A stretch of 57,284 nucleotides of DNA from Alphaproteobacteria bacterium (lineage in GTDB: Bacteria > Pseudomonadota > Alphaproteobacteria > Micavibrionales > Micavibrionaceae): NCBI GenBank assembly GCA_002401695.1, contig NVTV01000006.1, forward strand, positions 18,947-76,230, given 5' to 3'. The notes below the pieces were generated by a model. It was not told where the DNA came from and searched no databases. It saw only the letters and a list, made by a program, of their open reading frames with translations. Below, one piece after another: positions 50,887 through 57,284 of this stretch (position 1 is the stretch's first letter; every line of letters starts with the position of its first letter). The position numbers were made by a program, and so were the translations under genes.

Positions 50887-52788
50887 ATGAGAAAACTTAT
50901 AAAGACTGTCATGGTCGGCTGTTTTGCGTGGCTATGTTTGGTGATGTCGGCAGGGGCATTAGATTTTTCCGATCTTGATAATCCAAAAATTACAGAAGCC
51001 TTTGTTGACGGGCTGGTATTACCCTTGATGAAGAACCACAATAGTCCCTCGGGAACTGTGGCGATCGTTAAGGGCGGGGAATTGGTTTTTGCAAAGGGAT
51101 ACGGGTTTCAGGATATCGAAAATCATATCCCGGTTGATCCGGAAAAAACCTTGTTCCGGCCCGGTTCCGTGTCCAAATTATTCACCTGGGTATCTGTTAT
51201 GCAGATGGTTGAACAGGGGAAACTTGACCTGGATGCTGATATCAACAGTTATCTGATGACGTTTCAGATCAAGGATACTTATCCCGGACAACCGGTGACC
51301 ATGCGTCATATCATGACCCATAGCAGCGGTTTTGAGGATGGTTTTCTGGGTTATCTGATTATTAATGATCCGAGGCGGGTGATGCCCCCGGCCCAGGCCA
51401 TGGAAAAGTATCAGCCAGAGCGGGTCAATCCGCCCGGAAAACAAACGGCCTATTCAAATTATGCCACGGCCATTGCGGGATTGATCGTTGCCAATCTTTC
51501 CGGTATGGAATTTACGGACTATGTACAACAGAATATCTTTGATGTGTTGGGCATGAAATCATCTTCCTTCGTGGAGCCGTTGCCTGACCACCTTTATAAA
51601 AACATGGCCCTGACCTATGCCTTTGAAGGGGGGCAGTATGTGGAAAAGCCCTTTGAAATAGTTTCTAATTTCGCCCCGGCGGGCGCGTTATCTGCCACGT
51701 CAGTGGATATGGTTAAATTTGCCTATGCCATGTTAAATGATGGGGAATACAAGGGCAGGCGTATTTTGAAGGCAGAAACGGTCAGGCAAATGCTGACCCG
51801 TAATTTTACCCATGATGAGCGGATGATGGGTATGGCTCTGGGATTTTATGAAACCGAACATAAGAGGCTGCGCTTTTTGGGGCATGGTGGGGATACCCAA
51901 TATTTCCATTCTGAACTGGTGATTGATCAGCAGAATGATCTGGTTTTCTTTCTTTCTTTTAGCGGTACGGGGGGACGAGTAGCCCGGTCAGCTTTTAAGA
52001 ATAGTTTCTATGATAGTTTTTATCCGACAGAACAAGAGCAATTAACGCCCCCGGCAGACCATGTGGGAAATACAGATAAATATGCCGGAACTTATTTATT
52101 CTGGCGATCGAATTTTTCAAATATTGAAAAGGCAATGATGCTGTTATCGGGTATCTCAGTGCAATCAACAGCAGAAAACACCCTCATTATAGCCTTAGGC
52201 GACAAGGTCCATCACTATGTTGAAATAGATAAAAATCTATTCCTGAATATCATCAGCAAGGATAAAATTGCCTTTCAGGAAGATGATCAGGGAAAAATTA
52301 CGGGATTTGTTCTGGATGGGTTGCCATTCATGTCTACTTTCAAGGCTCCGTTTCATTTTACGGGTAGTTTTAACTTCTTATTCCTTGGGATTTCCATATT
52401 GATATTCGTTGGCGTCATGTTGCGTCTGGCCTATCAGTGGTCTGGTTATAAGGCTCTGTCAGGATCGAATAAAAAGGCGGCACGATCTGCGATAATAGTT
52501 GCATGTACCAACTTGTTTACCCTGGTCCTCGGGGGTATTATGTTGATCCTGGTGGGGGGGGGAATGTTCTCAGAGATTCCCCAGTTGTTTAAAATTTGGT
52601 TGATCCTGCCCATCATTGCTACCTTGGCAGGGTTATATAACCTGTATTATGCAATGCTGGTTTGGAGAGGCCGTTTATGTAGTGGCATATGGGCACGTAT
52701 TCGTTACAATATTGTAACAGCTTGTGGATTATTCATGTGCTGGTTTTATTATTTCTGGAATATCCTTGGGTTCCAATATTTTTCATAA
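50887..52788 (+). CDS. serine hydrolase (class C beta-lactamase/DD-peptidase fold) with C-terminal membrane domain
   Basis: This 633-residue protein has a signal peptide (about 1-24) and a penicillin-binding-fold hydrolase domain (about 35-385) with SVSK (Ser94-Lys97), YSN (189-191) and HGGD as the third motif. A linker domain follows (about 390-490). It ends with about four hydrophobic helices (about 495-630), so it is anchored in the inner membrane with the enzyme on the periplasmic side. Relatives include D-aminopeptidases and esterases; true beta-lactamase activity is doubtful. It precedes a permease and another hydrolase. Confidence 0.88.
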   Translation: MRKLIKTVMVGCFAWLCLVMSAGALDFSDLDNPKITEAFVDGLVLPLMKNHNSPSGTVAIVKGGELVFAKGYGFQDIENHIPVDPEKTLFRPGSVSKLFTWVSVMQMVEQGKLDLDADINSYLMTFQIKDTYPGQPVTMRHIMTHSSGFEDGFLGYLIINDPRRVMPPAQAMEKYQPERVNPPGKQTAYSNYATAIAGLIVANLSGMEFTDYVQQNIFDVLGMKSSSFVEPLPDHLYKNMALTYAFEGGQYVEKPFEIVSNFAPAGALSATSVDMVKFAYAMLNDGEYKGRRILKAETVRQMLTRNFTHDERMMGMALGFYETEHKRLRFLGHGGDTQYFHSELVIDQQNDLVFFLSFSGTGGRVARSAFKNSFYDSFYPTEQEQLTPPADHVGNTDKYAGTYLFWRSNFSNIEKAMMLLSGISVQSTAENTLIIALGDKVHHYVEIDKNLFLNIISKDKIAFQEDDQGKITGFVLDGLPFMSTFKAPFHFTGSFNFLFLGISILIFVGVMLRLAYQWSGYKALSGSNKKAARSAIIVACTNLFTLVLGGIMLILVGGGMFSEIPQLFKIWLILPIIATLAGLYNLYYAMLVWRGRLCSGIWARIRYNIVTACGLFMCWFYYFWNILGFQYFS

Positions 52789-52826
52789 TTCTAAAGAATA
52801 AAAATGCGGGAGGATTCAGATAACTG

Positions 52827-53969
52827 ATGATTACACAGTCACTCATTCACTCTGACTGGACGTTGGCCTTATGGTCGATCCTTGTCTTATTAGCGGCTAT
52901 GGGGTTTTGGGCAGATACAACCAAACTGGGACGTAATATTTCCGGTGTGGCCATCATTCTGGCCGTAAGTATGCTGTTGTCAAATATTGGCGTCTTGCCC
53001 AAGACGGCAGAGCCATATGATATCATATGGTCTTATCTGGTACCGCTGGCTATTCCGTTGTTATTGTTAAAGGCTGACCTGAGGCGGGTCATATCTGAAA
53101 CGGGTGGTATGTTGATTGCTTTCTTCATGGGGGCGATCGGAACAACGATAGGGGTTTTGCTCGGTTATTATACATTACCCTTGGGGGAACATGGCCCGAA
53201 GCTTGCCGGCGTATTCAGTGCCACCTATATTGGCGGCTCCATGAATATGGCTGCGGTCAGCCAGTCGATATCCCTTGACCCGGCGATTGCCGTTGCCAGT
53301 GTCGCCGCCGATAATGTGGTTGGAGTTGCCTATCTGGCTTTTCTGGCCATGGTTCCGTCAATGGCATTTTTCCGGTGGTTATATAAGTCTTCAGAAATTT
53401 CCAGCAGCGAAAATAACCAGGCAGAAATCACGGCGAAGAAACCGCCCTATCTGAATTTGATGCATCTGGGTTTTGCCGTTGGCCTGTCTTTCGCTATTTG
53501 CGCCTGTGGCAAGGCCTTGGCGGAATATCTGGGTTTAGGGAGCTATAGCATCATGTTTATCACGGCAATTACCCTCTTCATTGCCAATGTCTTTCCAAAG
53601 CCGTTGATGAAACTTCAGGGGGATTATGAAATTGGCCTGTTTCTGATGTATCTGTTTTTTGTCGCTATCGGGGTCAGTGCCGATGTGGTCGCCATGCTGG
53701 ATAAGGCGCTGGTGATTGCGCTCTTTGCATTGATCATTATCGTATGTCACGGGGTATTTATCTTTGGGGCCAGCCGATTTTTCAAGCTCGACCTGTTCGA
53801 GGTGGTGATAGCCTCTAATGCCTGTGCTTCCGGTCCGGCAAGTGCTGCGGCCCTGGCGGCGGGTAGAGGACGACATGACCTGGTGGCCCCGGCTGTTTTA
53901 CTGGGGGTGTTCGGGTATGCGGTGGCCAATTTTGTGGGTGTTATGCTGGCCACATGGCTTGGCGCATAA
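52827..53969 (+). CDS. DUF819-family membrane protein, putative permease
   Basis: This 380-residue inner-membrane protein has about ten hydrophobic helices. DLRRVISETGGMLIAFFMGA, then SATYIGGSMNMAAVS and SVAADNVVGVAYLAFL are the DUF819 (YjcL-like) signatures. The family has internal pseudo-symmetry, with a GPASAAALAAGRG piece in the second half, and resembles carriers. No substrate is established. Its place between two periplasmic serine hydrolases and a dipeptide-epimerase-like gene suggests import of a peptide or amino-acid product (inference). AGGA lies about 14 bp before the ATG. Confidence 0.88.
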   Translation: MITQSLIHSDWTLALWSILVLLAAMGFWADTTKLGRNISGVAIILAVSMLLSNIGVLPKTAEPYDIIWSYLVPLAIPLLLLKADLRRVISETGGMLIAFFMGAIGTTIGVLLGYYTLPLGEHGPKLAGVFSATYIGGSMNMAAVSQSISLDPAIAVASVAADNVVGVAYLAFLAMVPSMAFFRWLYKSSEISSSENNQAEITAKKPPYLNLMHLGFAVGLSFAICACGKALAEYLGLGSYSIMFITAITLFIANVFPKPLMKLQGDYEIGLFLMYLFFVAIGVSADVVAMLDKALVIALFALIIIVCHGVFIFGASRFFKLDLFEVVIASNACASGPASAAALAAGRGRHDLVAPAVLLGVFGYAVANFVGVMLATWLGA

Positions 53970-53987
53970 ATTGATAAGGTAATTGTA

Positions 53988-55553
53988 ATGAGGAATATGT
54001 ATCAGAAATTTTTGGTCATAATTATTCTTTTGACCATTTCTCTCCAGGCACAGGCTGGTGCGGGGATAACCAGTGATGAAGTGGACCACCTTGTTCAACA
54101 AGTCATGGGAAAATTTGATGTCCCGGGTATTGCTGTTGGCATTATCAAGGATGGCACAGTCATTCATGCCAGAGGATATGGTGTTCGCAATATTAATAAG
54201 AAAGGCAGGGTGGATGCTGAAACCCTGTTCAGCATTGCGTCCACGGGGAAATCCTTTACCACCGCCGCTATCGCTCTCCTGGTTGACGAGGGAAAGGTCA
54301 GTTGGGATGATAAGGTTATTGATTACCTCCCTGATTTTCGGATGTATGACCCTTGGGTGACACGTGAATTCACTGTGCGGGATTTGCTCATTCATAATAG
54401 TGGTCTTGGCCTGGGGGCGGGGGATTTGATGTTCTGGCCAACGGCAAACTTCACGAGAAAAGAAATTATTTCAAACTTACAATATCTAAAGCCAGTGAGC
54501 AGTTTTCGCTCAGAATTTGCATATGATAACCTGCTCTATATTGTGGCAGGCGAAGTGATTGCGGCTGTGTCAGGTATGCCATACGAAGATTTTGTGGATA
54601 ACCGAATTCTGAAGCCCCTTGGGATGAAATATTGTGCCGCCAATCTTGAACCCCTCAAAAACCATAAGAATGTCGCCGACCCCCACATGGTAAAGGACGG
54701 CAAAATTCAAAACGCCATTCGGGATATAAAGCTCGGAGAGAATGTGGTTGTTGCCGCCGCGGGCGGCATGCAGTGTAGTGTGAAGAGTATTTTGAAGTGG
54801 CATGATATGCATCTTCGTAAGGGTCGTCTGCCCAGTGGAGACATCTTCTTATCCAAAGAACAGCAGGCGGAGATAATGACCCCGCAAACCATTTTACCTG
54901 TTCGCCCTAACAATAAAGAATGGTTCAATTCGAGTTTCTCGGCATACGGCCTTGGCTGGGTGCTCAGTGATTATAAGGGGTATAAAATAGAACAGCATTC
55001 GGGTGGCTTGCTTGGAATGTTGAGTTTGAATGCCATGATACCTGATCTTGGGCTTGGGGTTGTCATCTATACCAATCAACAGGCAGGTGTCGCCAGATCC
55101 GCCATCATGAATAGTATTTTGGACACCTATATATCCGATAAAAAAACCGATTGGATATCCAGGCTTTATGATTTGAAGCAGAAACGACTTGCCGCCGCCG
55201 CTAAGGCAGTACCGGACATGGCCGAGGCACCTTATGTGCCGACGGGGGGACTAACCCCATATGCCGGAAGCTACAGAGACCCTTGGTTCGGTGACGTTAT
55301 TATAACAGAAAACAAGTCTGAGTTGACCTTTATGGCGGTAAAATCTGAACGATTAAAAGGTAAAATGGTGCCTTTTAAATCAAATTTATTCATTGTCCGC
55401 TGGGATGATCGCAGCTTGGATGCGGATGCTTATGTAAAATTCTCAGTGGGTTATGACGGAAAACCTCAGGGTATTACCATGAAGGCCGTATCGGCATTAA
55501 CAGATTTTAGTTTTGATTTCCATGACCTGAATTTTAAACGTATCAAACAATAA
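53988..55553 (+). CDS. serine hydrolase (class C beta-lactamase/DD-peptidase fold)
   Basis: This 521-residue exported protein has a signal peptide (about 1-25, ending QAQAGAG) and a catalytic domain with STGK (Ser85-Lys88), a YDN second motif in SEFAYDNLLYIV and HSGG in EQHSGGLLGM. A C-terminal beta-rich domain (about 400-520, starting GGLTPYAGSYRDPWFGDV) resembles DUF3471-type lipocalin-like domains of these hydrolases. It follows the permease by 18 bp. Peptidase, D-aminopeptidase or esterase activity is possible. Confidence 0.88.
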   Translation: MRNMYQKFLVIIILLTISLQAQAGAGITSDEVDHLVQQVMGKFDVPGIAVGIIKDGTVIHARGYGVRNINKKGRVDAETLFSIASTGKSFTTAAIALLVDEGKVSWDDKVIDYLPDFRMYDPWVTREFTVRDLLIHNSGLGLGAGDLMFWPTANFTRKEIISNLQYLKPVSSFRSEFAYDNLLYIVAGEVIAAVSGMPYEDFVDNRILKPLGMKYCAANLEPLKNHKNVADPHMVKDGKIQNAIRDIKLGENVVVAAAGGMQCSVKSILKWHDMHLRKGRLPSGDIFLSKEQQAEIMTPQTILPVRPNNKEWFNSSFSAYGLGWVLSDYKGYKIEQHSGGLLGMLSLNAMIPDLGLGVVIYTNQQAGVARSAIMNSILDTYISDKKTDWISRLYDLKQKRLAAAAKAVPDMAEAPYVPTGGLTPYAGSYRDPWFGDVIITENKSELTFMAVKSERLKGKMVPFKSNLFIVRWDDRSLDADAYVKFSVGYDGKPQGITMKAVSALTDFSFDFHDLNFKRIKQ

Positions 55554-55557
55554 AAAT

Positions 55558-55767
55558 GTAAACTACCAGGGCTGGAATCCACATGACCGGCAAGAGATGC
55601 ATGATGAAAGAATTATAACGACCTATCAGGGCGATAACAGCCGTTTTGATACTTATTATGATGTCCTCTCTGGCTCATGGAGCAGACAAGGATATTGTTC
55701 TTCGCGGTTCAGAGTGATAGGCGATTTATTTCTGGTCGGTCAGCGCTCTGTCCATGAATCAATTTGA
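55558..55767 (+). pseudogene. open fragment after the second serine hydrolase, unknown protein
   Basis: A frame that overlaps the hydrolase stop reads NYQGWNPHDRQEMHDERIIT, then TYQGDNSRFDTYYDVLSGSW and on to a TGA at 55765. The composition looks like a real globular protein rather than noise. There is no start codon before ATG 55597 and no ribosome-binding site. It could be the remains of a gene, or a C-terminal domain cut off from the hydrolase by a frameshift near 55550. Confidence 0.4.
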
Positions 55768-55793
55768 AATACGATACATAAATAGAGATAAAA

Positions 55794-56903
55794 ATGAACA
55801 TCAAAAACATTGAAATTTATAAGCTGAATGTTGCCATTAGCAACCCCATACGGGTGACGTTGGGGGTTATTGATGCGGCGCGTAATGTGGTGGTAAAAAT
55901 AATAACCGAGAGCGGAATTTATGGCTGGGGAGAAGCCAGCCCATTTGCCCCGATCACCGGCGATAGTCAGGAAAGTAACTTTGCTGCGGCACAACAGATC
56001 GCTGACATGATCAAAGGCAAGGACGCCTTGGCCATAGATGCCCGTATGGTAGAGATCAATGGGTTAACGGTTGGCGAACCTTCGATCCGGTCGGCCTTTG
56101 ATATGGCGCTATATGATATTGCGGCCAAGGCAGCTGGTCTGCCGCTTTACCGGTTTCTGGGAGGAGAGCGGCGGGAACTCAGAACCGACCTGACCATTGG
56201 CTGGCAGGATACCGTCGAAGATACGGTTGCCCAGGCGCAGAATATTCTTGATGCGGGTTTTGAGGCCATAAAATTGAAAGTGGGTCGCCCGGGGTTAGAG
56301 GATGTTGCCCATGTGGCGGCGGTCCGGGAACTTGTGGGGCCAGACTTTGCCCTTAAAATTGATAGTAATCAGGGCTGGGATTATCCCACGGCGGTTGCCA
56401 ATATCAAGGCCATGGCGGCGTTTAATCTGGAATATTCAGAACAACCTCTGGCCGCATGGGATTATGATAACCTGGTCCGCCTGAGGGATAAAGTGGATTT
56501 ACCTATCTGTGCGGATGAAAGTGTATTTGATCATCATGACGCGCTGAAGCTTATCAGGCTCGGTGCCGCAGATTACCTGAACATCAAGCTCGGCAAAGCG
56601 GGCGGCATTCACACAGGCCTGAAGATCAATGCCATTGCAGAAGCTGCGGGAGCAAAATGCATGATTGGTTGTTTTGCGGAGAGCCGATTAGGGCTCTCCG
56701 CCGCGGCTCATCTAGCCATGGCTCGGCCAAATATAGGCTTTATTGATCTGGACTCCTGTTACCATTTCAAGAGTGACCCTGTCAGGGGCGGTATCAGGTT
56801 TGATGATAAAATAGGCGGCTTGCTTCATCTTCCGGATAGGGCAGGCCATGGGGCTGAAATTAAGGAAAGTGCTCTGGACCCGGAGAAGGGCATTCAGGTG
56901 TAA
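55794..56903 (+). CDS. enolase-superfamily dipeptide epimerase-like enzyme
   Basis: This 369-residue enzyme is of the muconate-lactonising / L-Ala-D/L-Glu epimerase group. The catalytic KLK is at 160-162, metal ligands are Asp190 in KIDSNQGW, the Glu in YSEQPL and Asp241 in CADES, and the opposing Lys is in NIKLGKAGG. FIDLDSCYHF near the end is the epimerase-like substrate loop (DxD). It would epimerise a dipeptide such as L-Ala-D-Glu in the cytosol. Context with two peptide-type hydrolases and a permease favours peptide salvage over muconate metabolism. Confidence 0.87.
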   Translation: MNIKNIEIYKLNVAISNPIRVTLGVIDAARNVVVKIITESGIYGWGEASPFAPITGDSQESNFAAAQQIADMIKGKDALAIDARMVEINGLTVGEPSIRSAFDMALYDIAAKAAGLPLYRFLGGERRELRTDLTIGWQDTVEDTVAQAQNILDAGFEAIKLKVGRPGLEDVAHVAAVRELVGPDFALKIDSNQGWDYPTAVANIKAMAAFNLEYSEQPLAAWDYDNLVRLRDKVDLPICADESVFDHHDALKLIRLGAADYLNIKLGKAGGIHTGLKINAIAEAAGAKCMIGCFAESRLGLSAAAHLAMARPNIGFIDLDSCYHFKSDPVRGGIRFDDKIGGLLHLPDRAGHGAEIKESALDPEKGIQV

Positions 56904-57163
56904 ATAAAAACCACATGGGTAACTGTTAAGGGAACCTGTAATAGGAAAAATATCTGATTATCAGGGTCTGAAGCCAAGGCTATAGGCGAATTCAAGGTGA
57001 AAGTGTGACACCTGTGTTCTTTGAAAAGACCTCGTTTGGTGTCTGATCAATAGGTTTAGTTCATTGGGAAAAGAGGAGGCCGTGTTCAGGTAAAAGGATT
57101 TTTGAGGATGATCGAGGTCGGCAGACGGTGCTTGCCGACCAGTATCATCATCGTTTAAGAGGT

Positions 57164-57284
57164 TCAGCAATATCCCAGCAGGGCACGTAATCCCGGGGCG
57201 GCATAATCGACCATTTTCTTCTGCTGCTCGGGCAATTCATCGGGAATATCATAGCTGTCGCCCTTGAGGTTTTCCCGGGCGGTA
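57164..57284 (-). CDS. C-terminal end of a minus-strand gene, partial
   Basis: On the minus strand the last 121 bases read TARENLKGDSYDIPDELP, then EQQKKMVDYAAPGLRALLGY, Cys and TGA. The ending (acidic helix, then LRALLGY) is like that of some sulfotransferase-family proteins, but only 39 residues are visible, so the family stays open. It converges on the epimerase gene. Confidence 0.4.
   Translation of the reverse strand, partial: TARENLKGDSYDIPDELPEQQKKMVDYAAPGLRALLGYC

Noticed and set aside
50887..55553. Beta-lactamase resistance genes
   Set aside because: Both proteins have the SxxK fold but carry extra domains and sit with a permease and an epimerase; the third motif is HGG/HSG as in peptidase or esterase relatives.

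Overview
The window looks like a mosaic accessory region of a Gram-negative, probably alphaproteobacterial, chromosome of moderate to low GC. Five TonB-dependent receptors, two FecI/FecR surface-signalling pairs, an alphaproteobacterial-style pyruvate carboxylase and meta-cleavage, CoA-transferase and FAH-family genes point to a heterotroph that scavenges many organic substrates. The class-level placement is an inference from gene content; no rRNA or intact tRNA is present.

Region 1 (1-8059) is the lower half of an aromatic meta-cleavage pathway: the tail of a likely extradiol dioxygenase, 2-oxopent-4-enoate hydratase, a GlcG/HbpS-type protein, acylating acetaldehyde dehydrogenase, 4-hydroxy-2-oxovalerate aldolase and 2-oxo-3-hexenedioate decarboxylase. 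A full-length pyruvate carboxylase follows. The pathway yields pyruvate and acetyl-CoA, so the carboxylase can supply oxaloacetate. The stretch 8.06-9.17 kb is a graveyard with an IS6 transposase relic, IS3 ends and an IS3 OrfB relic, a small gene fragment and the 3' half of a tRNA-Met.

Region 2 (9.17-19.7 kb) holds a LysR regulator, an NhaC-like transporter, a two-subunit CoA-transferase, an M20 amidohydrolase, a thiolase, a class III aminotransferase and a TonB receptor. Together they read as a cassette that de-acylates an amino compound, transaminates it and cleaves the resulting 3-oxo acid.

Region 3 (about 19.9-36.9 kb) is the most interesting part. It is a metabolic island bracketed by two direct repeats of about 370-390 bp, each containing the 3' half of a CAU-anticodon tRNA. 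It carries an AraC regulator and a bacterial microcompartment (BMC) locus: two near-identical BMC-H genes, two tandem BMC-T genes and one BMC-P gene, with an SDR, an APH-type kinase, a class III PLP phospho-lyase-like enzyme and a CoA-acylating aldehyde dehydrogenase. This enzyme set matches the Rhodococcus/Mycobacterium (RMM, aminoacetone/1-amino-2-propanol) type. An amidase, TonB receptor, acyl-CoA synthetase and MFS transporter are attached downstream. The whole suggests uptake and cleavage of an amide, activation of its acid half, and breakdown of its amino-alcohol half in the compartment. Two matched operator-like sites, each with TGTCAA half-sites 21 bp apart, lie upstream of the BMC-H gene and of the phospho-lyase gene and are good candidates for the AraC protein's targets.

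Region 4 (37-57.3 kb) has two FecI-FecR-STN-receptor signalling systems, one on each strand, around a further large TonB receptor and a TPR-like protein. A row of serine hydrolase, DUF819 permease, serine hydrolase and dipeptide-epimerase-like enzyme follows, suggesting use of peptides, perhaps with D-residues. The right edge cuts a minus-strand gene. No CRISPR array, integrase gene or intact insertion sequence was seen.
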